From Acetanaerobacterium elongatum (GTDB taxonomy: Bacteria > Bacillota > Clostridia > Oscillospirales > Ruminococcaceae), in contig NZ_FNID01000007.1 of NCBI RefSeq assembly GCF_900103835.1, positions 1-64,000 of the forward strand: a stretch of DNA of 64,000 bases, given 5' to 3'. The position numbers were made by a program, and so were the translations under genes. Positions 33,533 through 44,000 of this stretch are shown here, in pieces; positions within the stretch are counted from its first letter, which is position 1; each line of letters starts with the position of its first letter. The notes beneath the pieces were generated by a model. That model saw nothing but the letters and a program-made list of their open reading frames with translations. It was not told the origin of the DNA and did not search any database.

Positions 33533-35587
33533 TCACCATATTTTTACTCGTTCCTTAGGCGACAGATACATGCCATCGCCCTTCTTGACGTTATAGGTTG
33601 TATAAAAATCATCAATATTCTTCAAAACCTCATTTACACGGTATTTATCAGGCGAGTGCACATCCGCCTTCAATGCATAGGAGGTGTACTCGGGCGTACA
33701 TTTGGAACGCCACGCATTGGCATATGCTTGGAATAAAACATCCAAATCACCGTTGCCGAACTCTTTAGCCACCTCAACAATGCAGTTCATACCACCAAGA
33801 TCTGCAATATTCTCCCCCAGTGTCAGCGTGCCGTTGATATACTCCCCGTCGGCAACCTCTACACTATCATACTGCTCCACCAGCGCCTGCGTCTTAGTTT
33901 GATATACCTTAAGGTCCTGCTCCGTCCACCAGTTGTTGAGATTACCATTTTCATCGTATTTCGCGCCTTCGTCATCAAACGCATGTGAAACCTCATGAGC
34001 AATAATCGAACCTATACCGCCAAGGTTTGCCTCTAGGGGAGCACTTTCATCATAAAACGGGGCCTGAAGCATTGCGGCGGGGAAAACAATCTCGTTGTTG
34101 GAAGGGTTGTAGTAGGCGTTTACCGTATGCGCTGTCATACCCCATTCTTTAGGATCCACGGGTTGATCAATCTCTGAAAGTGATTTCTTGCAGCTGAGCT
34201 TATAGGTGTTAATAATGTTCCCATAAAGGCTTCCGCCTTCCTCGTAGGTTTTGATGTCCAGCGTAGAATAGTCGTTCCATTTATCGGGGTAACCGATTTT
34301 CAGCTTCATGGTCTCCAGCTTTTTAATTGCTTTCTGCTTCGTGGTATCGCTCATCCAATCAAGCTTGTTAATTCGCTTTTCATACGTTTTAATAATCATC
34401 TCAACCATCTTAGTAACGTTCTTTTTCGTATCTTCACTGAAAAAGTCCTTTACATAGATACGACTGAGCAGTTCGCCGAGATAATCATTGACGTTGTTAT
34501 ACCCTTTTTCAATATCCAGTAAGCTGCCGTCAGAGCCATTAACTATATTGTTAAAAGCTATATGCAGCTTTTCAAGGTCACTGGTAAGGAAGTAATCCGT
34601 CTGCAAAAGCACCTTAGCAGTAGCATATTGTTTTAAAAGCTCCAGCTTATCCGCAGTAAACAGCTCATTGAGCTTGGTAAAGTACTGCGGGCACTGTACA
34701 ATGTAGGTGCTTGCGTTACCGATACCGGTACCAATAAAGAACTTTTTGATATCAAAGGTTTTGTTTGTGGCAATTAGCTCATCAAGTGAGGTTGGGTTAT
34801 AGAGCTTTTCAATTTCACGCTGTTCCTCCGCATCCCAGTAGGAGGAAGAAAGTTCTTTCTCAAAGGCGTATACGGCCTCGGCACATTTCTCGGCATCTGT
34901 TTTATACCATGGAATATTTGCAAACAGAGCCTTGAGGTATTTTTTGTATTCACTCTGTATCTTTTGTGTTTGCGTATCGGTATCCTGATAATAATCCTTC
35001 TGCGGCAGGCCGATATGCCCGGTATCAACGTAGAGCGCATTCTTACGGCTGTCATGCGCATCGGCGCTTACTCCCCACATAATAAAAGACCCGATGCCTG
35101 CATTATCCATGAGTATCAGCGCGTCCATCAACCCGTCAATCGACTTGGCGTTCTTGATGGCATTTAAAAAGGGCATGATAGGGTTTAAGCCGTCCTTATC
35201 ACGGTTAGCATAATCCATAGAGGTATGATAAAAATCAGCGAGCATCTGCTCGTCACTGCCCTTTTCATAGGCTTTAGCCTTATCATCCAATTCCATAAGG
35301 ATTTCGAGCAGATCGGTTGTTGTTTGCATCGAGGCTTCGGCAAAACTATCAATCGCAGGCACCCCACTGCCGATTTCAGCGGTTTTAAGCCATTTGGCGT
35401 TGACATAATCATAATAATCGTCCTGCAGGCGCAGTTCACCGCTCTTAACCTCTTCAGAAGTGACTTGTGAGAATACCTCTTTCACCGTATCCCTGAGAAT
35501 AAGAGGCAGACAACCGGTAGTAAACAACGAGAGCGCGGTTAACACTGCAAGAGCGGCCAGCAGTTTCACAATGGTCTTACGCTTCAC
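33533..35587 (-). CDS. M13-family zinc metallopeptidase (neprilysin/PepO-like)
   Basis: A 684-residue peptidase with the zinc motif HEVSHAFD near residue 515 and the third ligand in ENIADLGG about 60 residues later; NAYYNPSNNEIVFPAA is the substrate-binding NAY block of M13. A hydrophobic N terminus ends in FTTGC, a possible lipobox, so the enzyme is likely exported and perhaps lipid-anchored. It would degrade small peptides outside the cell. It is monocistronic and ends in an AT-rich terminator. Confidence 0.92.
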   Translation of the reverse strand: MKRKTIVKLLAALAVLTALSLFTTGCLPLILRDTVKEVFSQVTSEEVKSGELRLQDDYYDYVNAKWLKTAEIGSGVPAIDSFAEASMQTTTDLLEILMELDDKAKAYEKGSDEQMLADFYHTSMDYANRDKDGLNPIMPFLNAIKNAKSIDGLMDALILMDNAGIGSFIMWGVSADAHDSRKNALYVDTGHIGLPQKDYYQDTDTQTQKIQSEYKKYLKALFANIPWYKTDAEKCAEAVYAFEKELSSSYWDAEEQREIEKLYNPTSLDELIATNKTFDIKKFFIGTGIGNASTYIVQCPQYFTKLNELFTADKLELLKQYATAKVLLQTDYFLTSDLEKLHIAFNNIVNGSDGSLLDIEKGYNNVNDYLGELLSRIYVKDFFSEDTKKNVTKMVEMIIKTYEKRINKLDWMSDTTKQKAIKKLETMKLKIGYPDKWNDYSTLDIKTYEEGGSLYGNIINTYKLSCKKSLSEIDQPVDPKEWGMTAHTVNAYYNPSNNEIVFPAAMLQAPFYDESAPLEANLGGIGSIIAHEVSHAFDDEGAKYDENGNLNNWWTEQDLKVYQTKTQALVEQYDSVEVADGEYINGTLTLGENIADLGGMNCIVEVAKEFGNGDLDVLFQAYANAWRSKCTPEYTSYALKADVHSPDKYRVNEVLKNIDDFYTTYNVKKGDGMYLSPKERVKIW

Positions 35588-35716
35588 CGAATCAAACCCT
35601 TTCTATTTGCACTTTAATATGGTATCTATTATATGCATAAAAAATTATAACATTAGTAAAAAACAAATTCATGACTAAAATGTCAATTTTGCTCGTTTCT
35701 TTAATATCGCCAAAAC

Positions 35717-35747
35717 CTAAAACAGCCGCTGCAAATCGCAGCGGCTG
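35717..35747 (-). terminator. Terminator after P-loop gene
   Basis: CAGCCGCTGC and GCAGCGGCTG form a perfect 10-base stem with a 5-base loop, followed by TTTTAGGTTTT in the minus direction, 17 bases after the stop codon. Confidence 0.85.
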
Positions 35748-35764
35748 CCATAAAAAGAACAATC

Positions 35765-36172
35765 TTAGAGGTACTTCTTAACACTTTCGGGAAGCTCACA
35801 GGAATCGCAGGAAACGGTAAAGGTAATGTTTACCTCTGCGTCCTTTGTCAGTTCAACGATTTTGTCAAAGGTTGCACCCAATTCTTCAAGGTTTCTGCCA
35901 CCGATTTTTAAAATACCGTCAACAAATACATCGGTAATGTCATAGTTTCCCGCAAACAGACCTGCTACAAAGCCATAAAAAGCATCATAACCGGAGATTT
36001 TATACGCATCAATATCAATCAGCCGAACCGTATGGTCAATGTCGTAGGTAAGCTTCATGCTCTTTTCAATGCAAACGATATTACCCTTGGATTCCTTGGT
36101 GGCCGTGTTAATCATTTCAATCAGGGTTTTGGTTTTTCCCGAGCCTTTGTTGCCTACAATCAGTTTTATCAT
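35765..36172 (-). CDS. Small P-loop protein of unknown function
   Basis: A 135-residue protein with a Walker A motif GNKGSGKT at residues 7-14 and a hydrophobic stretch ending in a possible Walker B (YDITDVFVDGILKI). It is too short for a complete ATPase of known type and has no DNA-binding or membrane segment. I do not recognise its family beyond a generic P-loop fold; similar small proteins occur in Clostridia. It sits 53 bases downstream of pgi and upstream of a strong terminator, so it is probably co-transcribed with pgi. Confidence 0.75.
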   Translation of the reverse strand: MIKLIVGNKGSGKTKTLIEMINTATKESKGNIVCIEKSMKLTYDIDHTVRLIDIDAYKISGYDAFYGFVAGLFAGNYDITDVFVDGILKIGGRNLEELGATFDKIVELTKDAEVNITFTVSCDSCELPESVKKYL

Positions 36173-36225
36173 AAGAATACCTCCATAAAAAATTTGCTAT
36201 AACCTCACCCGCTTACGCAAGTGAA

Positions 36226-37566
36226 TTAACCATTAATCTGAGCCTCAAGAGCAGCCTTCTCGCTCTCATAACCGGGCTTGCCGAGCAGAGCGAACATATT
36301 CTTTTTATAACTTTCAACACCGGGCTGGTCAAAGGGGTTTACACCAAGGAGATATCCCGAGATTGCACACGCCTTTTCAAAGAAGTAAACCATATATCCA
36401 AATTCATGCTCGTTGATTTCAGGAACCTCAAGCACGATATTGGGCACACCGCCGCCGGTATGGGCAAGTACCGTACCTTCAAAGGCTTTACGGTTAACAA
36501 TGCTCATGTTCTGGTTTGAAAGGAAATTTAGGCCGTCAAAGTTTTCGGCATCCTCATTAATAAACAAATCCTGCTTGGGCTTTTTAATGTCTACAACCGT
36601 TTCAAACATCAGTCTTGAGCCTTCCTGTACAAACTGACCGAGAGAATGCAGATCAGTAGAGAAGGTAACCGAGGCCGGGAACAAGCCTTTGTTGTCCTTG
36701 CCCTCGCTTTCGCCGAACAGTTGCTTAAACCACTCTGACATCATGGTAAATGACGGGTCGAAGCTTACCAGCAGTTCCATCGACTTACCCTTGCGGTATA
36801 AACAGTTGCGGGCAGCAGCATATTTATAGCAGTCATTTCTATCCAAGTCACAAACCGAAAGCTCGTCCTGCGCTGCCTTGGCACCATTCATAATGGCTTC
36901 AATATCAGCGCCCGCCACCGCAATAGGCAGAAGACCTACCGCAGTAAGAACCGAGAAACGCCCTCCTACATCGTCGGGTATTACAAAGGTTTCGTAGCCT
37001 TCGCGGTTGCAAAGCTCCTTTAAGGTACCGCGTGCCGCATCGGTTGTGCAGAAGATACGCTCACGGGCGCCCTCTTTGCCGTATTTCTTTTCAATCAGCT
37101 CACGGAAGATTCTGAAAGCAAGTGCCGGCTCTGTAGTGGTGCCAGACTTCGAGATAACATTCAGCGAGATATCCTTGCCCTCACAGATAGAGAGCAGCTC
37201 GCACAGATAGGTGGGGTTGATATTGTTGCCCGCAAAATAGATTTCCGGGGTATCTTTTTTTAAGTTGTTGTAAAAAGGTGAGCGCAACAGCTCGATTGCC
37301 GCTCTGGCACCCAGATAGGACCCTCCGATGCCAATTACAATGAGCACCTGTGAGTTTTTCTGGATTCTGGCAGCCGCCCGCTTGATGCGCTCAAATTCAA
37401 ATTTGTTATAATCGGTGGGGAGATTTACCCACCCCAAAAAGTCGTTGCCAAGCCCGGTTTTATTGTGCAGTTTCTCGTGAGCATCCTTAATCTGGCCTTC
37501 AAGCGCCTTGATTTCGTGTGCTCCCAAGAAGCCTTTAAGATACTTGCCGTTATATTTCATTCCCAT
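36226..37566 (-). CDS. pgi: Glucose-6-phosphate isomerase
   Basis: A 446-residue isomerase of the short bacterial type. It has [36 protein letters not shown] and the [15 protein letters not shown] signature, plus the QGVE-like C-terminal block. It interconverts glucose 6-phosphate and fructose 6-phosphate. I chose the ATG at 37566, eight bases after GGAGG; that GGAGG lies inside the longer frame starting at 37581. The 135-residue P-loop gene follows. Confidence 0.95.
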   Translation of the reverse strand: MGMKYNGKYLKGFLGAHEIKALEGQIKDAHEKLHNKTGLGNDFLGWVNLPTDYNKFEFERIKRAAARIQKNSQVLIVIGIGGSYLGARAAIELLRSPFYNNLKKDTPEIYFAGNNINPTYLCELLSICEGKDISLNVISKSGTTTEPALAFRIFRELIEKKYGKEGARERIFCTTDAARGTLKELCNREGYETFVIPDDVGGRFSVLTAVGLLPIAVAGADIEAIMNGAKAAQDELSVCDLDRNDCYKYAAARNCLYRKGKSMELLVSFDPSFTMMSEWFKQLFGESEGKDNKGLFPASVTFSTDLHSLGQFVQEGSRLMFETVVDIKKPKQDLFINEDAENFDGLNFLSNQNMSIVNRKAFEGTVLAHTGGGVPNIVLEVPEINEHEFGYMVYFFEKACAISGYLLGVNPFDQPGVESYKKNMFALLGKPGYESEKAALEAQING

Positions 37567-37789
37567 TGCGCATACCTCCATCCTACGAGCGGTTTATTCT
37601 AGCTGCAGCCGCCCGACGTTTTAGATGTCCTATCCTTTTCCTTTATTTTCTCTATGATTCTATATTACCTTAAAAGCAACCCTTTTTCAAGTATGACGAA
37701 GAAATATTGCCAAAATGTTAAATAGATTACTGCTAAAATTTCATATATTAGTTGGGGTCTTGTGTCGACCCAATGAAATATCGGTACTT

Positions 37790-38959
37790 CTATTTCATGT
37801 TAAGCATATTGGCCCATAGCATCTGTAAAGCCACCCAGAAGGTAAGCTTTCCTACATACTTTACAGCGGTGAGCGGATAGGATCCAATCTCCTTGTCACC
37901 GATATACAGTACTACCCGCCCCAAGGTCTGACCGAGTGCAACCGGCGCCTGAACATCCTTTACAACCTCAACCTTATATTCTATATCCTGCTCCTGCCCT
38001 TTTTTAATAACCACCGCCGCCATCGGGTGAGATTCCACCGCAACCGTACTTTCGGTGCCGTTGACTACCTTTACGGGCTCAACGGGCTTTTCTAATGGCT
38101 TAGGCGTGTAGACCTGCCAGTTTGCAAAGCCGTAATCCAGCAGCGTTCTTGCCGAAGCAAAGCGTTCTTCGCTTGTTTTTGCACCCATTACCACCGAAAT
38201 GAGCGAAAGGCCGTTGCGCTCGGCAGAAGCGCTCAAACAGTAGCCCGCAGAATCGGTAGTACCGGTTTTCAGGCCGGTGGTGCCTTCATAAAACCGCACC
38301 AGCTTGTTTGTATTAACCAGCGAGGTTTCACCTCCGCGCAGCGTATCCATCCATACGGTGGAATACTGCTTGATAAGTGGGTGGGAAAGCAGTTCTTTAG
38401 ACATAATAGCAATATCACGGGCCGTTGTAACATGGCCGTCCTCATCCAAGCCGGAGGCATTTTTAAAAACGGTGTTGTTCATGCCCAGTTCCTTAGCCCG
38501 CTGGTTCATGAGCGCTACAAAGGTGTCTTCACTGCCCGAAATATTCTCGCCCAATGCAACAGAAGCGTCGTTAGCAGAAGAGATTGCGGTAGCCTTCAAC
38601 AGGTCGTTTACCGACATCTGCTCCCCCACCTCCAGCCAAATCTGGCTGCCGCCCATCGAGCTTGCATGCTCTGATACCGACACCATATCCTCCAGCTTCA
38701 TCTTGCCTGCGTCAATGGCCTCCATGGTGAGCAGCAGCGTCATTATCTTGGTTACCGAAGCGGGCGGCATCTGCTCGTCGGCATTCTTCTCAAACAATAC
38801 CTCACCGGAAATACCGTCGATTAGTATAGCTGACGGCGCCGGAACATCCACCGGAAGCGCCTGTGGAGCATTATCGGCCATTACCGTAGGGCATACCAAA
38901 GCTGCCATGCATAGAACAGCCACCGCTGCCGCGCCCATCCGTTTTTTTATAGTAAGCAT
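37790..38959 (-). CDS. D-alanyl-D-alanine carboxypeptidase (DacF/PBP5-like)
   Basis: A 389-residue penicillin-binding protein with a signal peptide (residues about 8-28), SVTK as the SxxK nucleophile motif at residue 68, SSANDAS as SxN, KTGTTDSAG as KTG, and a C-terminal beta domain and amphipathic or hydrophobic tail (YVGKLTFWVALQMLWANMLN) for membrane attachment. It trims pentapeptides in peptidoglycan. The ATG at 38959 has AAAGGTGGG upstream; the GTG at 38971 is less likely. In spore formers some paralogues act in cortex formation, but nothing here shows that. Confidence 0.93.
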   Translation of the reverse strand: MLTIKKRMGAAAVAVLCMAALVCPTVMADNAPQALPVDVPAPSAILIDGISGEVLFEKNADEQMPPASVTKIMTLLLTMEAIDAGKMKLEDMVSVSEHASSMGGSQIWLEVGEQMSVNDLLKATAISSANDASVALGENISGSEDTFVALMNQRAKELGMNNTVFKNASGLDEDGHVTTARDIAIMSKELLSHPLIKQYSTVWMDTLRGGETSLVNTNKLVRFYEGTTGLKTGTTDSAGYCLSASAERNGLSLISVVMGAKTSEERFASARTLLDYGFANWQVYTPKPLEKPVEPVKVVNGTESTVAVESHPMAAVVIKKGQEQDIEYKVEVVKDVQAPVALGQTLGRVVLYIGDKEIGSYPLTAVKYVGKLTFWVALQMLWANMLNMK

Positions 38960-39063
38960 ACATATACCCACCTTTACAGCGTATGATTGTCTGTTTTCTA
39001 TATTTTATGCGCGCTGTGCAGCAGGATATGTTACTGTTATAGGGTTTGGCCAAAATTTGTTAT

Positions 39064-39103
39064 ACACAAAAGCGCCATGCCGCTAAGATGCAGCATGGCG
39101 CTT
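39064..39103 (-). terminator. Terminator after HPr-like gene
   Basis: AAGCGCCATGC pairs with GCATGGCGCTT and is followed by TTTTGTG in the minus direction. Confidence 0.85.
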
Positions 39104-39122
39104 AATGTACGATAAAGACTAC

Positions 39123-39353
39123 TTATTTGATGATAAACTTTGCAATGTCAGCATCAAACTCTGCACAGTTCTCGCAATGAGCCTGCAGCGCAATCGGCTT
39201 GGAAAGGTCAAGGCTGAAGATACCCATGATAGACTTTGCATCAACAGCATAACGGCCAGAAATTAAGTCAACATCAAAGTTGTACTTATTTACTACGGTA
39301 ACAAAATCCTTTACGTCGTTAATGGTGTTCAGCATGATATTTACACTTTTCAT
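39123..39353 (-). CDS. HPr-like protein lacking the phosphocarrier histidine
   Basis: A 76-residue protein with the HPr fold pattern. The regulatory-serine segment is kept (DAKSIMGIFSLDL, Ser41 equivalent to Ser46 of HPr), but the GLHARPA loop is replaced by INDVKDF and no histidine is available at the phosphorylation position. It therefore cannot carry phosphate in the PTS; like Crh of Bacillus, it may serve catabolite control through the serine, or another role. A TTGACT/TATATT promoter lies just upstream and GGAGG precedes the start. Confidence 0.82.
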   Translation of the reverse strand: MKSVNIMLNTINDVKDFVTVVNKYNFDVDLISGRYAVDAKSIMGIFSLDLSKPIALQAHCENCAEFDADIAKFIIK

Positions 39354-39402
39354 TGAAACTACCTCCTATGAAAATAATAACTTATATTTTGCCTATAAAT
39401 AC

Positions 39403-39431
39403 AATATATCAGCCTGTTTATTTTAAGTCAA
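39403..39431 (-). promoter_or_regulatory. Promoter of the HPr-like gene
   Basis: On the minus strand TTGACT (39431-39426) and TATATT (39408-39403) are 17 bases apart, 50 bases before the start codon. Confidence 0.75.
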
Positions 39432-39520
39432 CTGCTAATTGTATTTATACTAATAATTTATTATAATACTAATAAATAGACATTCTTTTTTGTGTAGTTT
39501 TACGTCTTGATTATGGCATT

Positions 39521-39558
39521 ATGTCTGTATTTTTACAGACATTTTCGTTTTGTTTTTT
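39521..39558 (+). terminator. Perfect hairpin with T-tract upstream of mtaB
   Basis: ATGTCTGTA and TACAGACAT form a perfect 9-base stem around TTTT, followed by a T-rich run (39543-39558). No plus-strand gene ends nearby, so it may be an attenuator for mtaB, or a terminator for read-through from elsewhere. Confidence 0.5.
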
Positions 39559-39570
39559 AAGGGTAAATCT

Positions 39571-39585
39571 CATGTAATATACATG
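39571..39585 (+). promoter_or_regulatory. Palindrome upstream of mtaB
   Basis: CATGTA-ATA-TACATG is a perfect 15-base dyad about 85 bases before mtaB. It could be an operator overlapping a -10 (TAATAT). A GC-rich stem (CCGGC 39621-39625 with GCCGG 39644-39648) follows in the leader. Confidence 0.4.
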
Positions 39586-39670
39586 TAAATTTACTGTATG
39601 GTTTAAAAGCATTACTTAGGCCGGCACCAACGGGGGTTAGCAGGCCGGAAAGGCTTGGTACCCGCAGGCT

Positions 39671-40957
39671 ATGAGAGCTTCATTTTTTACACTCGGCTGC
39701 AAGGTAAACCAGTATGAAACGCAGATATTAAAACAAATGTTTTCGGCAGAGGGCTATGATATCGTAGAGTTTGGCGAACAGGCCGAGGTTTGTGTTGTCA
39801 ACTCCTGTACCGTAACCGATACTGGCGATAAGAAAACCAGACAAGCTCTGCGTCGCGCAAAACGTGAAAACCCCGGAGCCGTGGTAGCCTTATGCGGCTG
39901 CATGCCACAGGCCTTTCCCAACCTTTGTGATGAACTGCCGGAAGCACAGGTAATTACCGGCTCGTATAACCGCAAAGGGCTTTTGGATGCGGTAAAACTC
40001 AGCCTTGCAACCGGTGAGCGCGTTATTGATATAACGCCTCATCAACGCGGTGAAGGCTTTGAACGGATGCGCGCCAAGGCTTTTGACGAGCATACCCGCG
40101 CTTTTGTGAAGATTGAAGACGGCTGTGAACGCTATTGCTCGTATTGTATTATTCCTACCGCCCGCGGGCCGGTTCGCTCCAAGCCCATAGAGGAGCTTCA
40201 GACAGAACTGCGGGAGCTTGCTGCACAGGGTTTTAAAGAGGCAGTGCTGGTGGGCATTAACCTTTCCTGCTATGGCAAAGATTTGGGGCTTCGCTTACTG
40301 GATGCTGTAAAGGCTGCCGCGGCAATACCCGGAATTGAGCGCATACGCCTTGGCTCGCTGGAGCCCGAGCTGCTAACCTATGAGGATATTAAGGCACTCG
40401 CTTCTCTGCCACAGTTTTGCCCGCAGTTTCACCTTTCGCTGCAAAGCGGCTGTGATGAGACCTTAAAGCGGATGAACCGCCACTATACAGCCGCTGAATA
40501 TATGAAAATTGTCAAGATGATACGTTCGGTATTTAAAAACAGCGCCATTACCACCGACATTATGGTAGGCTTTCCCGGTGAAACAGACGCAGAATTTGAA
40601 GCATCACTTGCATTTTTTAAGTCGGTAGGGTTTGCAAAGGCTCATGTTTTTGCCTACTCTCCGCGTGCGGGAACCAAGGCTGCCCTACTAAATGAGCAGG
40701 TTAAAAAAAGCATCAAGGAGCAACGAAGCCACCGCATGCTTACCGCCGCCGAGCAAGCCCGCGAGCAATTTCTTTGGTCACAGACTGGCATAATCGTTCC
40801 GGTGCTGTTTGAAACCAGTGAGAATGGCCTAAACAGCGGCTATACCATGAACTATACCCCTGTGCATGTTGCGTGCTCCGAAAACCTGCAGGGCACCATC
40901 AGGCAGGTACGGTTGACCGGAGCGGCAGAGGATGCCTGTGTTGGACAGCTGGTTTAA
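39671..40957 (+). CDS. mtaB: tRNA ms2t6A37 methylthiotransferase MtaB
   Basis: A 428-residue radical-SAM methylthiotransferase: UPF0004 domain with TLGCKVNQYE and VVNSCTVTD (residues 7-50), radical-SAM cluster motif CERYCSYCIIP near residue 150, and a C-terminal TRAM domain. GCKVNQYE marks the MtaB subgroup that adds methylthio to t6A37 of ANN-decoding tRNAs. The ATG at 39671 gives the normal N terminus but has no good ribosome binding site: GGAAAGG lies 17 bases away, AGG only two bases away. The leader is structured, which may matter for initiation. Confidence 0.93.
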   Translation: MRASFFTLGCKVNQYETQILKQMFSAEGYDIVEFGEQAEVCVVNSCTVTDTGDKKTRQALRRAKRENPGAVVALCGCMPQAFPNLCDELPEAQVITGSYNRKGLLDAVKLSLATGERVIDITPHQRGEGFERMRAKAFDEHTRAFVKIEDGCERYCSYCIIPTARGPVRSKPIEELQTELRELAAQGFKEAVLVGINLSCYGKDLGLRLLDAVKAAAAIPGIERIRLGSLEPELLTYEDIKALASLPQFCPQFHLSLQSGCDETLKRMNRHYTAAEYMKIVKMIRSVFKNSAITTDIMVGFPGETDAEFEASLAFFKSVGFAKAHVFAYSPRAGTKAALLNEQVKKSIKEQRSHRMLTAAEQAREQFLWSQTGIIVPVLFETSENGLNSGYTMNYTPVHVACSENLQGTIRQVRLTGAAEDACVGQLV

Positions 40958-40968
40958 GAATATTGAGT

Positions 40969-40996
40969 TTTACCTCCGCGTAGTCGGATTTATAAT
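40969..40996 (+). promoter_or_regulatory. Promoter of purL
   Basis: TTTACC (40969-40974) and TATAAT (40991-40996) with a 16-base spacer, 44 bases before the purL start. The short leader leaves no room for a purine riboswitch. Confidence 0.6.
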
Positions 40997-41039
40997 ATAA
41001 AGGCATGGCAAACTTTGTTGGGGAAAGGATTGTAAACAG

Positions 41040-44000
41040 ATGAAAGTTTTTCGTGTGTATGTAGAAAAGAAGAACGAGTTTGCGGTAGAGGCTAAAGGAA
41101 TTTTGGGGGATATCCACTCTACTCTTAACATCCAGTCACTAAAAGGCGTAAGGGTGATTAACCGCTATGACGCTCAGGGATTGAGCGAAAGCGATTTTGC
41201 GGCGGCAAAGCGCTCCATCTTTTCAGAGCCACAGGTAGATAACGTCTATGACAAGCTGCCTGCGTTAAATGCGGACGAGCGGATATTTGCGGTTGAATTC
41301 TTACCCGGGCAGTTTGACCAGCGCGCTGATTCCTGCGGCCAGTGTATCTCACTGATGACGCAGAAAGCCAGGCCGCTGATTAAATCGGCACGGGTATTTA
41401 TTTTGAAGGGCGCTGTTACCGACGCGGAATTTGAAACCATTAAGGGCTATCTGATAAACCCCGTAGAGTCCCGGGAGGCGACGCTTGCTTCCTTTGACAC
41501 GCTTGAAATGAAGCAGCCGGTACCAGAGCCTGTTGCAACCCTTGACGGCTTTATTGATTATACCGAGGAACAGCTCGGCGGGTTCATTGTATCCATGGGG
41601 TTGGCCATGGATCTTGACGACATTAAGTTTTGTCAGGATTATTTTAAGAATACCGAAAAACGCAACCCGACCGTAACCGAGATTCGTATGATTGACACCT
41701 ATTGGTCGGATCACTGCCGGCATACCACCTTCCTTACCGAGATAGAATCAGCCGACATTGCCAGTGACTATATCCAGGACGCCTATAACGATTACCTAAA
41801 CTGCCGCAAAGAGCTGTATGCCGGCAAAAACAAGCCGCAAACACTCATGGATATTGCGGTAATCGGTGCAAAGTACCTTAAAAAGAACGGCCTGCTCCCT
41901 AACCTTGATGAATCCGATGAAATTAACGCCTGTACGGTGAAGATTAAGGTGGATGTGGATAACAAAGAGGAAGATTGGCTGTTACTGTTTAAGAACGAAA
42001 CCCATAACCATCCTACCGAGATTGAGCCGTTCGGCGGCGCGGCCACCTGCCTTGGCGGCGCTATCCGCGACCCGCTTTCCGGGCGTGCCTATGTTTATCA
42101 GGCCATGCGCGTAACAGGCGCTGCCAACCCGCTTACCCCCTTTGAGAAAACCCTTAAGGGAAAGCTGCCGCAGAAAAAGCTTGTTACCACAGCGGCAAAC
42201 GGCTATTCTTCGTACGGCAACCAGATCGGTCTTGCTACCGGCCATGTTAAAGAATTCTACCACCCAGGATATGTGGCAAAGCGCTTGGAGATCGGTGCCG
42301 TGGTGGGTGCTGCAAAGGCTGAAAATGTAATTCTCGAATGCCCTGAACCCGGCGACGTAGTGGTGCTGCTTGGCGGCAAGACCGGTCGTGACGGCTGCGG
42401 CGGTGCCACAGGTTCTTCGAAATCCCATACCCTTGCCTCGCTTGAAAGCTGCGGTGCGGAGGTTCAAAAAGGTAACGCCCCCGAGGAACGCAAGCTGCAA
42501 AGACTGTTCCGCAACCCCGAGGTAACCGGGCTTATCCGCCGCTGCAACGATTTTGGCGCAGGCGGCGTTTCTGTGGCCATCGGCGAGCTTGCCGACGGGC
42601 TGAAAATATACCTTGACCGTGTACCCAAAAAGTATGACGGCTTAAACGGTACCGAGCTTGCCATCAGTGAATCGCAGGAACGTATGGCCTGTGTGGTTCG
42701 CAAAAAGGATCTTGAGCGTTTCATCGCGCTGGCTGATACCGAAAACCTTGAAGCCACCTATGTTGCGGACGTTACCGATACCAACCGTTTGGTTATGGAG
42801 CTTGACGGCATCAATATCGTAAACATCACCCGTGATTTTCTAAACAGCAACGGTGCTTCCAAGAAAACGGCGGTAAAGGTAAATGCTCCATCCTTCCGAG
42901 AAAAGGCCGCGGATAATAAGGACTTTGCCTCTCGTATGGAGGAACTGGTAAGCGACCTGAACATCTGCTCACAGAAGGGCTTGGTAGAACGCTTCGACTC
43001 CACCATCGGTGCCGCATCGGTAATACTGCCTTACGGCGGAAAGACACAATTAACTGAAACGCAGGCCATGGCTGCCAAGATACCGGTTTTAGACGGCAAT
43101 ACAGATACCTGTTCGATTATGGCCTATGGGTTTGATCCGTTTATCTCTGAGCAAAGCCCCTTTCACGGCGCAATGACCGCTATTATAAGCTCGGTGGCAA
43201 AGGTGATTGCGGCAGGTGGTTCACGCAAGGGCTGCTACCTCACCCTGCAAGAGTATTTCGAGCGTACCAAGGGTAACCCTGAGCGCTGGGGTAAGCCGTT
43301 TGCGGCTCTTTTGGGCGCATTGAAGGCACAGCTGGAACTGGGTATTGCGGCTATCGGCGGCAAGGACTCTATGTCCGGCAGCTTTGAGGATATTGACGTT
43401 CCCCCCACGCTGGTTTCATTTGCAATCTCTTGCGGAAAGGCCTCAACGGTTGTTTCCACTGAGTTTAAGCAGAGCGGCAGTCACGTTGCGCTTATTCAGC
43501 CTAAAACCCTTGCAAACCGCCTGCCCGATTTTGACAGTATTAAAGCCTGCTTTGATCAGGTAGAAGCCCTGATTTCTGAAGGAAAGGTGCTCTCTGCGTG
43601 GGCACTATCGATGGGCGGCATTGCCGAGGGCATCTTTAAGATGGGCTTAGGCAACCAGATTGGTTTTTCCTTCACCAAGGAAATTGACGATGAAGCTCTG
43701 TTCTCCGGCGGCTACGGCGGCTTCTTGCTGGAGCTGAACAGTAACGTTGAGGAGCTTAATATTATCGGTGTAACGCAGAGTGAATATTATATTGAATATG
43801 CCGGTAAAAAGACTGCGATTATGCCCTTGGAAAACCTTTGGAAGAATAAGCTTGAAAGCGTATTCCCCTGCAATGTGAAGGGCAAGGAAGGCCCCGTGGA
43901 GGCATTCTCTTATAATACCGAAAAACATGCATCCGCTGCCTTTACTAAGCCTGCAGCAGATTTACCGGCATACTCCTACAATGCACTTCTGCGTACCGCG

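Noticed and set aside
37582-37789. Small RNA or hidden gene between pgi and the carboxypeptidase
   Set aside because: Only a weak imperfect hairpin (TTGGGGTC region) and AT-rich DNA were found.
38304-39086. 260-residue frame opposite the D-Ala-D-Ala carboxypeptidase
   Set aside because: It is antisense to a protein with all three PBP motifs, is Ser/Thr-rich shadow sequence and has no ribosome binding site.
41982-42500. 172-residue antisense frame within purL
   Set aside because: It lies entirely inside a complete, motif-verified purL, with no recognisable product.
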